Positions 7,946-16,118 of a stretch of 34,998 nucleotides of DNA are shown here, piece after piece (the first letter of the stretch is position 1; each line of letters opens with the position of its first letter). Source of the DNA: Gemmatimonadaceae bacterium (lineage in GTDB: Bacteria > Latescibacterota > UBA2968 > UBA8231). The notes under the pieces were generated by a model, which was not told the origin of the DNA, searched no databases, and saw nothing but the letters and a program-made list of their open reading frames with translations. Both the position numbers and the translations under genes were made by a program. The stretch is taken from positions 1-34,998 of the forward strand of contig PBSR01000125.1 in the NCBI GenBank assembly GCA_002726335.1. Direction: 5' to 3'.

Positions 7946-10261
7946 TCAATATGCCAGATTGATGATTCTGTGGGCTGTCTGCTCTCCAATATCAGCAGCC
8001 AGCGATATTTTGCAGATATACGCCCCGGGCGGCAGTATTTCGCCGCTGTCATCACGCCCGTCCCAGCGGAACCCATCCGCTCCCGCCGCCACAACGCGCA
8101 AATGGCGGCCCGACAGATCATGAATCGACACCGTGGGTTGACTCGTCTCTACCTTGGCCAGAGAAAAATCGATCAGCGCCAGGTCGTTCACTCCGTCCCC
8201 GTTGGGGCTGAACACGGAGGACACCCCGACCTGGCGGATGAGTTTGCCACCGGTCGCGATGGAGGGTACGAACACCGTTGACGCATGCTGCTGTGCGGGC
8301 CTCACGCCCTGCAGCAGATCCTCGCCGGCCACACTCACCCATGAATCAAATAACGTGGCGTTTGACTGAATCCGTGCCTGGAACTCGACCTCGACAGAAT
8401 CTCCCTGGACCCGCTCCGGAAGATCGATCTGCAGAGAATCGCCCAACATCGCCACCGCTGCGGGGAGGACCGGATCACCAGCCACCCGGACCGAAACCTC
8501 GCCCACTGGGGACGGTGTCTGGATCCTGATCCGATCAAAGCCCTGATCGCCAAACCGAAACACGGGATTGAGTACGTAGGTGAAGGTCTGCAGTGAATCG
8601 AATTCCACCTGCCGCGGGTGAATCCTGCTCGTCACGCCGCCGCTGATCAACGCATCGTCGAAGTGCAGCGAGATATCACGTAGCAATGGCGCCACGTCGG
8701 GGTTGTCGTTGCCCAGCTTGACCTGCAGCTGCACGTAGCGGCGGGGCGACGGAGACAGGAAAACACCCTCCGGCTCGGCGTAGACCTGGCTCCAGCCCGA
8801 CCAGTCAGTCCCTGGTAACTGGAGCTCGACGATGTCCAGCTTCTGCGATTTCGGCAGTTTGTTCCATTGTGCTTCCGAGATCGCGACGCCGTTCTTGTTG
8901 TAGAACTCCTCCCTGATGACGAAAGTGTCGCCCGTCTGCGTGCGGATCTCCACGTACGTGCCGGCTGGCAGCTCCGCATCCCACGTCAGCCTGCGAATGC
9001 TGCTCGTGCCTCCCAGATCGATGAAGTCGGAGACCATTTCTACTTCGGCTACATACCCATCGCCGTAGAGAGCGTGCTCCACCACCAGGTAGAAAATCTT
9101 TCGGGCCGGCTCGAAGGAGGAAGAGCGCCGGAAGAAGATGTGTCGGGTCTTGCGCGGCTCGAACTGCAGATCATAGATGGCACGCACAGGAGTCTTGGAG
9201 GCGTCGATCAGAGACAGCAGATCATAGTCGAAGTTGCTGCGGATCCTGTCGGTGGTCAGACCGCCCGACTGGGTACCGTCCGACGTGGAGATCTCCATGT
9301 CCTTGATCACAGCATTGCCACCGTAGACGATGGGTGCGCCCACCTCGACGACCATACGGTTGAGCCAGAAGGTGGCGCCCAGATCCCACTCGTACCAGTG
9401 GCCGTTCTCTTCCCAACTGATGGCTCCGGACAGCGCCCAGGTCGTGTTGTGGTCGCCATCGCTGAACAGGGCACTGTTGCCCTGGCTCGTGCCAGCGCGC
9501 ACCGAGCCACCCCGCCCAACAGTTCCCAGCGCCACGTTGTCACCGAGGGCCTCCACTTCGATCTCCGCCAGAGCGGCCCCGTCGTGGATCTCCTCGGGCA
9601 CGAAGCGGACATACTGAACGGGAGCGAAACTCAGCGTATCAACGGCCAGTAGGTGCTCGCCTGTGGCCGGACCGGGATCGAACGTGCTCAACTCATACTC
9701 GACGACGCGCGACTCGTTCGGTGAGGTCGTGCGTCCCACTCGAGTGAATTGGAAGATGTCCTTGGCTGCTGTCGAGCGTTCACCGTCGTTGACGTACACG
9801 CTGAAGTTTCGGAACGGAACGGCGTCGGTAGTGTCCGGGAAGGTCAACCTGATTTTCGTGGCGTTGACCATGCGTCCCAGGTCGACCTCGACCCACCAGT
9901 CGTCGATCACGTCGGCCTGGGAGGGTTGCCAGTACGTTTCGCCCAGGCCGTCTATCAGATTCCCCACGCTCTCCTCATTGGAGAATCCGCGCACGCCACC
10001 GGGGACCGGATCACGTGTACGTTTCACCGTGTGCAGGAATTCTGTCGCGTTGCTCGCGGCGTTGATTGCCTCGTCCACCCGGCTCAGGGTAATGCTGCCA
10101 TTGTCATTCTGTACAAGCACCCCGGGTGGGAAGGCCCAGGAGTCCCAGTCCTGCTTGCTGTTGAACTGGAACACGTCCGCCATCGAGGCGCCGCTCACGA
10201 GAGTCAGCACGACGGCCGCTTGCGTCACTGTGGACCGCAGTTTCGTGTGGTGCCTTCTCAA
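7946..10261 (-). CDS. Secreted two-module discoidin-like (F5/8 type C) surface protein with FlgD-type C-terminus
   Basis: The 771-aa secreted protein probably starts at the TTG at 10261, preceded by GAGGGG in the same reading stretch; this gives nearly the length of its paralogue at 28097-30391 (764 aa). A hydrophobic leader ends near GASMA|DVF. Residues about 92-238 and 240-400 each look like a galactose-binding/discoidin module (NLIDGLGETYWQP, WWVEVDLGRMVNATKIRLTF, SDGDHNTTWALSG, WYEWDLGATFWLNRMVVEV). A further beta-rich region (QTGDTFVIREEFYNKNGV, TDWSGWSQVYAEPEGVFLS) is followed by the FlgD-type domain at about 681-771 (SPNGDGVNDLA, VSIHDLSGR, FRWDGRDDSG, tail RIINLAY). The family suggests carbohydrate or surface binding; the ligand is unknown. 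It sits 67 bp after the related surface gene and 17 bp before the barrel gene. Confidence 0.82.
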   Translation of the reverse strand: MRRHHTKLRSTVTQAAVVLTLVSGASMADVFQFNSKQDWDSWAFPPGVLVQNDNGSITLSRVDEAINAASNATEFLHTVKRTRDPVPGGVRGFSNEESVGNLIDGLGETYWQPSQADVIDDWWVEVDLGRMVNATKIRLTFPDTTDAVPFRNFSVYVNDGERSTAAKDIFQFTRVGRTTSPNESRVVEYELSTFDPGPATGEHLLAVDTLSFAPVQYVRFVPEEIHDGAALAEIEVEALGDNVALGTVGRGGSVRAGTSQGNSALFSDGDHNTTWALSGAISWEENGHWYEWDLGATFWLNRMVVEVGAPIVYGGNAVIKDMEISTSDGTQSGGLTTDRIRSNFDYDLLSLIDASKTPVRAIYDLQFEPRKTRHIFFRRSSSFEPARKIFYLVVEHALYGDGYVAEVEMVSDFIDLGGTSSIRRLTWDAELPAGTYVEIRTQTGDTFVIREEFYNKNGVAISEAQWNKLPKSQKLDIVELQLPGTDWSGWSQVYAEPEGVFLSPSPRRYVQLQVKLGNDNPDVAPLLRDISLHFDDALISGGVTSRIHPRQVEFDSLQTFTYVLNPVFRFGDQGFDRIRIQTPSPVGEVSVRVAGDPVLPAAVAMLGDSLQIDLPERVQGDSVEVEFQARIQSNATLFDSWVSVAGEDLLQGVRPAQQHASTVFVPSIATGGKLIRQVGVSSVFSPNGDGVNDLALIDFSLAKVETSQPTVSIHDLSGRHLRVVAAGADGFRWDGRDDSGEILPPGAYICKISLAADIGEQTAHRIINLAY

Positions 10262-10328
10262 TTTCCCCTCGTCTCTTGCAGCACCGTCATCAGCAGTTGC
10301 ACAAGTGGCCACGTTCCGCACCCCGAGA

Positions 10329-12320
10329 TCAGTACGCGATTGCAATCGTGCGTGTTTTCTCGAAGGTGCCCAGATCGGTTGCCACGGCCACGCGCAGCAG
10401 GTAGGTGCCGGGCGGCGTTTGTGTGCCCTTCACCATGGTATCCCACGACTCGGCATAGCGCCCTTCTCCGCGGGGCTCGGATACCAACCGGTGAATCAAC
10501 CGTCCCGAAAGGTCATAGATACCGACGTCGACATTGGCCCCCTCGATCCCGTGCAGCGTGAAGGACAACTCGAGGACATCATTGACACCATCGACGTTCG
10601 GCGTCAGTACCGGGGAACTCAGATCCAGTTCCGAGAGTACCTCGAGTCTGTCGAGAGGAGCGAATACACGCAGATCATTGGTCGACACCAACGAACTGGC
10701 GTCTCCGCCGTCAATCGACTGGGGCAGGTTCTCGCCGCCGATCTGGAAGACCTCGCCCTCAAACAGGGTGTTGAAATTGAACACCCGTGTACTGAAAGTG
10801 AGACGGATCGGCGTGTTCGTCGCCTCTGCTACCGGGTTCGACGGGAAGTAGACTGCCAGGGAATTCTCATTGACGATCAAGCTGTCAGGTTGCACGTCGA
10901 CCAGCGGCTCCCCCATCTCGAATCGCTGAAATTCCACGGCCTCGGGCGTATTGAGGCGGATGGCGCTGAACCCCGTCTGTGACGACGAGGAGAACTCAGC
11001 CCGCACGTCGTAGGTCAGAGTGATGGGTTCACCAAGGGGCACCTCGACAACCCCATTCTGGGGGTTTGGTTCGTCCACCAGGGCCACTTCACCGAGTACC
11101 GGATTGGCCAGCAGCGGCGAGAACTCGATGGACATGGACTTCAGCCTGCCGAAAGCGAGGACCTCCTCGCTCGTCAGAAATGCTCGTACCTGGATGAACT
11201 GACGTCCGTCCGGCGCACGGATCGCTTCACCGGACGTCAGGTGGGCAGCGGACCAGAAGCTCCAGTTGGCTACGTCGTCGAGGACGTCACCTCGCTGGCC
11301 GGGCGCCACGCCCTGGAACTTCACCGCGTCCGAGCCGCCGCCACTGGGGGCCGGGGCGCGATTGAACGTCTTCAGATCCACGACGCGCTGGCTGCCCAGT
11401 TCGGTGATGACGTGGTAGATCAGCGGCGTTTCATCGCGTCCGGTGCGCGTCTCTACGGCAAGCTGGACCGCCGCGTCAGGAGCCAGGACCTGTTCGGTGC
11501 CAAAACCCGTCGTCCGGTGTCTCTCGAAGACATAATGCAGCCGACCGAAGTTTACCGGTTCGCCCATATCGAACAGCTGCGACACATACTTTGTCTGCGG
11601 GGCGAATCCCTCGCCGTAGACAAAGACCTCGGCGATGAATCCCGGAACGGGAAAACGCAGGCGCAGAAAGCGGAAGAACTGGGTGGCAAACCGCACGTCG
11701 GCGACGCGCTCACTCTGGTTGAGATTGTGTTCCAGCACCACGTCAAAGTCATCTTCAAACCTATTGCTGAACAGATACTCCGCGTCGCTGAGGCTGCCGG
11801 AAACGACATACTGTCGAGGATACAGATCCTTGACGAGAAGTCCTGAGGCGCCCAGGGCTCTGGTCGTCGTTCTGCCTCTCGAGGGAGGAAAGAAGACCAC
11901 GCGACTGATCGGCAGGGGTAGGCCGAAGTCGAAGCTGTAATTCCTGACCATGTCTGTCGAGGTGGTCAGGCTGGTGTCGCCGTCGGTGACCTCTCGCCGG
12001 CCACGGGACCCATACACGAAGGGGCTGCCATCGGTGGTCAGAATGTCGGGTGCGTTTGTCGAAATCCCCCAGATGCCGCCGAAGATGTTGGTGAACTGAC
12101 CGCTCTCGGTGAGGGGACCCACGTTGATGTTCACCGACGGATTCAGTTCGACAGGCTGCAGCCCGTTGGCAGCCAGGGCCGTGTCCAGGCCGATCGTCTG
12201 CTCGATCGTACTGGCCCAGTCCGCACCCCCCTCACCGATGACGAGGGTCTGCACCTGGGCAGCCAGGGACGCAGGCAAGGCCAGCAAGCCGGCCAGCAGC
12301 ACTCGGGTTGAGGTCCGCAT
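10329..12320 (-). CDS. Secreted surface protein, discoidin-like N-terminus and FlgD-type C-terminus
   Basis: The 663-aa protein has a signal peptide (MRTSTRVLLAGLLALPASLAAQ) followed by a motif VIGEGGADW shared in form with the proteins at 12328-14229 and 33231-34998. The N-terminal third has discoidin-like features (TDGDTSLTT, YSFDFGLPLPISRVVFFPP, FRFLRLRFPVPGFIAEV). The C-terminal 95 residues are a FlgD-type Ig domain (TPNVDGVNDVLELSF, IYDLSGRLIHRL, TPPGTYLLRV) with the tail RTIAIAY. The middle is not recognised. The ATG at 12320 has a strong GAGGTGA site, which lies 7 bp after the stop of the upstream paralogue, so the two are coupled. It is clearly homologous to the truncated gene at 33231-34998 (for example FGRLKSMSIEFSPLLANPVLGE against FGRLKSMAIEFSPLLANPVLGE in 10-20 residue blocks). 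Function inferred as surface glycan or matrix binding. Confidence 0.82.
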   Translation of the reverse strand: MRTSTRVLLAGLLALPASLAAQVQTLVIGEGGADWASTIEQTIGLDTALAANGLQPVELNPSVNINVGPLTESGQFTNIFGGIWGISTNAPDILTTDGSPFVYGSRGRREVTDGDTSLTTSTDMVRNYSFDFGLPLPISRVVFFPPSRGRTTTRALGASGLLVKDLYPRQYVVSGSLSDAEYLFSNRFEDDFDVVLEHNLNQSERVADVRFATQFFRFLRLRFPVPGFIAEVFVYGEGFAPQTKYVSQLFDMGEPVNFGRLHYVFERHRTTGFGTEQVLAPDAAVQLAVETRTGRDETPLIYHVITELGSQRVVDLKTFNRAPAPSGGGSDAVKFQGVAPGQRGDVLDDVANWSFWSAAHLTSGEAIRAPDGRQFIQVRAFLTSEEVLAFGRLKSMSIEFSPLLANPVLGEVALVDEPNPQNGVVEVPLGEPITLTYDVRAEFSSSSQTGFSAIRLNTPEAVEFQRFEMGEPLVDVQPDSLIVNENSLAVYFPSNPVAEATNTPIRLTFSTRVFNFNTLFEGEVFQIGGENLPQSIDGGDASSLVSTNDLRVFAPLDRLEVLSELDLSSPVLTPNVDGVNDVLELSFTLHGIEGANVDVGIYDLSGRLIHRLVSEPRGEGRYAESWDTMVKGTQTPPGTYLLRVAVATDLGTFEKTRTIAIAY

Positions 12321-12327
12321 AGTCACC

Positions 12328-14229
12328 TCAGTAGGCCACCTGAACGAGGCGTGTCTTGCTGATATCCCCGGTGGCCGTTTCGATGTTGATCCGGGCCATA
12401 TACACACCCGGAGGCACCGGACTCCCCGCCCCGTCGGTGCCATCCCATGCCGGTGCGTAGATACCGGCCGTCAGAGTTTCCGATGAGACGTCACGTACGA
12501 GTCGACCGGACAGGTCGTAGACTGAGACCTGACTTGCCGCGGGCTCTACTAGATGGATCAGGACAAAGCTGAATTCGGCCGCATCGTTGATCCCGTCACC
12601 ATTCGGTGTGATGACGGGCGGAACGATCTCAAAGCCCTGTACGAGATCCTCTCCGGCACGGTCGAATATCATGCGCAGGGAATTGCTGCCCACATCGATG
12701 CTCGCATCGCCCTCGGCGAGGGCCTGCGGCAGACTGCCCCTGGTATCGAGAAGTTGGCCGGAGAACTCGGTGCTGAACAGGAACAGGCGGGACCGGAAGG
12801 TGACGCGCAGTCGCTGGTCCCGGCCCTCAGTGATTCGGTTGGAGGGAAAATAGACGAGCAGCTCGTCGGTCTCCTCGCGAACACTGTCGGGTGCAATGTC
12901 GATCAGGTCGGCGCCAAACTCCAACTTGACGAATTCGGCAGCAGCAGAGGTCGCGATACGCAGCCCGTCGAAACCGCTACCGGGATCAGCACCCATGTCG
13001 ACGCGTACATCGTATGTGAGTGTGGTATCGACACCGGCCCGAACCGATGGGATGCCGAAGGCAGGGTTCGGATCATCGAGCAGCGCAACCTCAGCGACTG
13101 CCTGGGCGGCCAGGGCCGGTGAGTTGGTGATGGCCAGGCTGTCGACCTGCACACCATCTGTCGCCGTGCCTTCGAAGGCCAGCCGGTACTGAAAGAATGG
13201 GCGGGGACCCGGAAGTTCAAGGCGGGCACTGTAGACGCTGTCCACATCGGCAAAAATGGGTTCGGTCCATGGCGACCAGTTGGTCAGGTCCGGTCGTATC
13301 GAGCCTCTTTCCTCGGTGGGCGCCGCGTCGTACTCATCCTGTGTGACGACCTGTTCGGCACCCGTCTCCAGATCTACGATCTGGTAGTACTCCAATGGTG
13401 TCTCGTCGCTGCCGTTGCGCATCTGAACCGTCACACTGCCACCGGCGTGAGAGGCATCCGGATTGTCGCCGATCCGTGAAGCCTTGAATGTCAACTGGCC
13501 GAAGTTGACGGGATCCGGCAGTTCGACAAGCTGTGACAGGTACGACCCTCTCGGCACGAAGCCCTCACCATGCACCTCGACTTCAGCGATCTCGAACGGC
13601 CCCGGCGAGCGCACGGTGAGTTTGATGAAACGCAGCAACTGGGGAGGGAAACGGATATCCACCCGCGGCTCGCGGTTCAACTCCACCAGACGAAGAGTCT
13701 CGTAGATCGGGGTATTGCTGGTGTTGTAAAGCCTGCCATCGTTGATGGCGATGGCATAGGCCCGGACAAAGTCAATCTCGCCCTGGGGGCTCGGAAAAAA
13801 GCTGATCTGGCTGGCGGGAAAGGAGGCTCCGAGATCGAGGAAGAAAATCCGACCGGTCTGATCGATGCCGAAACTCTTGAACCGCTCTCCGGTAGTAGTG
13901 GTGGGGTCGCCGTCGACGATCACCGCCGGCGATCCCTGGGTAGCAGCATTGTCCCAGACGTGCCCCTGAGACTCGCTGACGAAATCAACCGTACGATTAT
14001 CTTCCCATGTGATCGCCTCGATCACATTGTCGTCCAGTTCGAAATTGACCGGACGCAGTTCGCCGGCGGCTCCCACGACCAGGCCGGCGATGACGTCGGC
14101 GGGCACCTCCCAGGATTGCCCGCCCTTGCCGACAACCCAGACATCGATCTGGCCGGTGGCGGGGAGCGCGGTCAAGGCCCAGACCAGACCGACAGCACTC
14201 AGAAGGTGGGGGGAACTGAGTCGCGTCAT
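12328..14229 (-). CDS. Secreted surface protein, discoidin-like N-terminus and FlgD-type C-terminus (divergent paralogue)
   Basis: The 633-aa protein has a signal peptide (VGLVWALTALPATGQ) and then VVGKGGQSW, the same post-signal motif as its downstream neighbour. Discoidin-like traits follow: VDGDPTTTTG, IFFLDLGASFPASQISFFPS, LLRFIKLTVRSPGPFEIAEV. The FlgD-type domain occupies about 537-633 (TPNGDGINDAAEFSF, VYDLSGRLVRDV, APAWDGTDGAGSP), ending RLVQVAY. It is more distant from the other two members than they are from each other. Its ATG overlaps the stop of the upstream lipoprotein gene by 4 bp (ATGA), and its stop is 7 bp before the next start. This suggests that the lipoprotein and the two surface proteins are made in fixed ratio and may form a complex; that is inference. 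Confidence 0.8.
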   Translation of the reverse strand: MTRLSSPHLLSAVGLVWALTALPATGQIDVWVVGKGGQSWEVPADVIAGLVVGAAGELRPVNFELDDNVIEAITWEDNRTVDFVSESQGHVWDNAATQGSPAVIVDGDPTTTTGERFKSFGIDQTGRIFFLDLGASFPASQISFFPSPQGEIDFVRAYAIAINDGRLYNTSNTPIYETLRLVELNREPRVDIRFPPQLLRFIKLTVRSPGPFEIAEVEVHGEGFVPRGSYLSQLVELPDPVNFGQLTFKASRIGDNPDASHAGGSVTVQMRNGSDETPLEYYQIVDLETGAEQVVTQDEYDAAPTEERGSIRPDLTNWSPWTEPIFADVDSVYSARLELPGPRPFFQYRLAFEGTATDGVQVDSLAITNSPALAAQAVAEVALLDDPNPAFGIPSVRAGVDTTLTYDVRVDMGADPGSGFDGLRIATSAAAEFVKLEFGADLIDIAPDSVREETDELLVYFPSNRITEGRDQRLRVTFRSRLFLFSTEFSGQLLDTRGSLPQALAEGDASIDVGSNSLRMIFDRAGEDLVQGFEIVPPVITPNGDGINDAAEFSFVLIHLVEPAASQVSVYDLSGRLVRDVSSETLTAGIYAPAWDGTDGAGSPVPPGVYMARINIETATGDISKTRLVQVAY

Positions 14230-14966
14230 TGGATGTCACTGAGCCATTCGGCCGGAGGCTGGTAGCCCTTGTGGACTTCCCGCTCGAAGCGGAAACTGAG
14301 ATCGATCGTCTCGACGGGTTCGCCCTTATAGTCGAAGCGTACGGCCACATCACTGACGTTGACGACGAAGGACTCGACATCCGGATCGAGCGCCGGGAAG
14401 ACGATGTAGCTCTCGGCCTCCTGACCGCTGAACAGCGGGTCGCCTTTGAACATGGTTCTGTTGAGGATATCCTCGCGGGCCTTGAAACGTTTGTAGTCGT
14501 TCCCCGCGTAGGCGATGATGTGGGAGTAGTAGTACTCGACAATCTCCAGCATCTCGAGTGTCTTGTAGGTGCGGTAGCCGTCATCGGAGATCAACTCGAT
14601 CTTGGCCGGATCGACCCGGATCTTGGGATAGGCATAATTCTTGATCCGCAATCGCCAGACGCTGTAACGGGGCGGAATCCACTCTTCGCCCATGCGCGTC
14701 CAGTTGCCATAGGTGTACGGGTTTGTCGAGGCGGCTCCTTTGTCTGAAATGCCCGGAAACTGTCGATTGAGTTCCCCGTCCGACATGGGCAACAGACCGA
14801 TCTCGAGGCGCTCGTACACGTAGGTGACTGATCTGTCATCCTGCACGACCATGTGGTCGGCTTGCTCGGTCTCGGACAGCGGCTGGATCACGCCACCGAA
14901 GTAGCGACCGCAACCTCCGAGCAACACGAGGGCACATAACAACAAGACCGGCGACCTTCTCATCAT
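14226..14966 (-). CDS. Lipoprotein of unknown function
   Basis: The 246-aa protein has a strong lipoprotein signal (MMRRSPVLLLCALVLLGGC, lipidated Cys at about residue 19). I do not recognise the mature domain. It is mixed alpha/beta with a charged, aromatic character (RYSVWRLRIKNYAYPKIRVD, YYYSHIIAYAGNDYKRFKA) and ends with a beta-rich part (SYIVFPALDPDVESFVVNVS, ETIDLSFRFEREV), which could be a small Ig-like sandwich. Two adjacent ATGs at 14966 and 14963 are preceded by AGAAGG; either may be used. The 4-bp overlap with the surface-protein gene that follows makes it a likely membrane anchor or partner for that protein. Confidence 0.78.
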   Translation of the reverse strand: MMRRSPVLLLCALVLLGGCGRYFGGVIQPLSETEQADHMVVQDDRSVTYVYERLEIGLLPMSDGELNRQFPGISDKGAASTNPYTYGNWTRMGEEWIPPRYSVWRLRIKNYAYPKIRVDPAKIELISDDGYRTYKTLEMLEIVEYYYSHIIAYAGNDYKRFKAREDILNRTMFKGDPLFSGQEAESYIVFPALDPDVESFVVNVSDVAVRFDYKGEPVETIDLSFRFEREVHKGYQPPAEWLSDIQ

Positions 14967-14992
14967 CTCTGCCTTCTCTGGAATAGACTGGG

Positions 14993-15024
14993 GGTGAGGC
15001 AGGAACCATGGCCCCTGCCTCACC
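14993..15024 (-). other. Intercistronic hairpin (11-bp perfect stem)
   Basis: GGTGAGGCAGG (14993-15003) and its reverse complement CCTGCCTCACC (15014-15024) flank a 10-base loop. It lies in the 81-bp gap between the CBM9-like gene and the lipoprotein gene. No U-run follows it on the minus strand, so a full intrinsic terminator is unlikely. A partial attenuator or an mRNA-stabilising structure that raises the level of the CBM9-like protein over the downstream products would fit. Confidence 0.65.
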
Positions 15025-15047
15025 TCCAAACTGCATGAAACAGACTG

Positions 15048-15962
15048 CTAGCGGGCGAATGTTGCCTTGATCTTGCCCCACGCCTGGGCTTCGACGGCCG
15101 TGCTGCCGGTGCCCTGGTCGTCGTACTCGCCGATTCCCAGCAGCGTGTATTCGGAAAGGAAGTCCCCGTTGCCGGAGGCGCCCTCCTCACCAGCTGTGGC
15201 GACCTGGTGCGTACGACGAGTCTCGGGGTTGTCAGCTTCGTTCAGCTGATAACCGAAACCGATGGTTTGCCCCACCTCATTGAGGTGCAGCGTGCTGGCA
15301 TCCTGGCCATCAGGAAGAGCGGTATCCCACAACGGCATGGCGAACTCGTAGTGGACCGTGACATCCGTCGCACCGTTGCCCTGGCCGGCGGGTACCGTGG
15401 TGGTCGTGGCTTCGACCAGCTCGTCGAGCCAGTGCATCTCGGGCGCGACCTGCCAGCGGAGCCACCAGGAACCGTCGCCGTAGTCTGACTCGTACCCGTT
15501 GGTTGCCAGGTGCATCGTGAACTGCTGACCGGCGACGCCACGGGTGTCGAACTCACCCTCCATCGGGCCGCCACTGAGGTCAGGATCGGCAACGACCTCG
15601 AGGTCGTCATCGCGCCAACCGTCGTCCAGCAGGGTCTCGATGACGGTCAACGTGTCATCGGTGACACGGACGAAACCGAAAATCTTGTTGTCGCGGTCCG
15701 TACCGGTCCACGCCGTATAGGCGGCGATGTCGAGATCGGCCTTCGTCGGCATCTCGCCAGCGAGAATCTCGGTCATGTCGTCCGGCCCGTAGATGAAATT
15801 GGGGTCGAACCAGGACCAGTCACTGATGTCGCCATCGGCGGTGATCGTGTGGCCTGCCGGGACTTCGAGAGCGAAATAGCCAATGCCGTTGGCATTGGAG
15901 CCGGCGATGCTGGCGCTTGCCATGGCAAGGACCAGCCCCGCGGCGGTAGCGAAACGTCTCAT
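15048..15962 (-). CDS. Secreted CBM9-like/DOMON-like sugar- or haem-binding domain protein
   Basis: The 304-aa protein has a signal peptide (MRRFATAAGLVLAMASASIAG). Most of it is a single beta-sandwich resembling carbohydrate-binding module family 9 and related DOMON-type domains: an opening ITADGDISDWSWFDPNF, then AAYTAWTGTDRDNKIFGFVR, DDDLEVVADPDLSGG and, later, VHYEFAMPLWD and GQTIGFGYQLNEADN. In that family these segments carry the ligand groove; the ligand here cannot be told from sequence alone. The ATG at 15962 has a strong AGGAGAG site. A 156-bp gap separates it from the foldase gene upstream, so it may have its own promoter, although I see no convincing -35/-10 pair. The hairpin at 14993-15024 follows it. 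Confidence 0.75.
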   Translation of the reverse strand: MRRFATAAGLVLAMASASIAGSNANGIGYFALEVPAGHTITADGDISDWSWFDPNFIYGPDDMTEILAGEMPTKADLDIAAYTAWTGTDRDNKIFGFVRVTDDTLTVIETLLDDGWRDDDLEVVADPDLSGGPMEGEFDTRGVAGQQFTMHLATNGYESDYGDGSWWLRWQVAPEMHWLDELVEATTTTVPAGQGNGATDVTVHYEFAMPLWDTALPDGQDASTLHLNEVGQTIGFGYQLNEADNPETRRTHQVATAGEEGASGNGDFLSEYTLLGIGEYDDQGTGSTAVEAQAWGKIKATFAR

Positions 15963-16118
15963 GCTTCTCTCCTGAAAGAGTGATCGGGGGAACAGCTTCT
16001 TTTGGGTAGTTTGGCTCCTGACCCGCATCCGGGCGGAGTAAACGCCTGTACAACAGATAGTTATGGCCTCCTTTCGCGCTTGGTCATGCATTGATTTCTA
16101 GCACTCGAACGCCGAATC

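Noticed and set aside
15963..16118. Possible riboswitch in the 156-bp leader before the CBM9-like gene
   Set aside because: Only a small CCCGGATGCGGG hairpin is visible; none of the conserved cores of the common riboswitch classes that I looked for is present.
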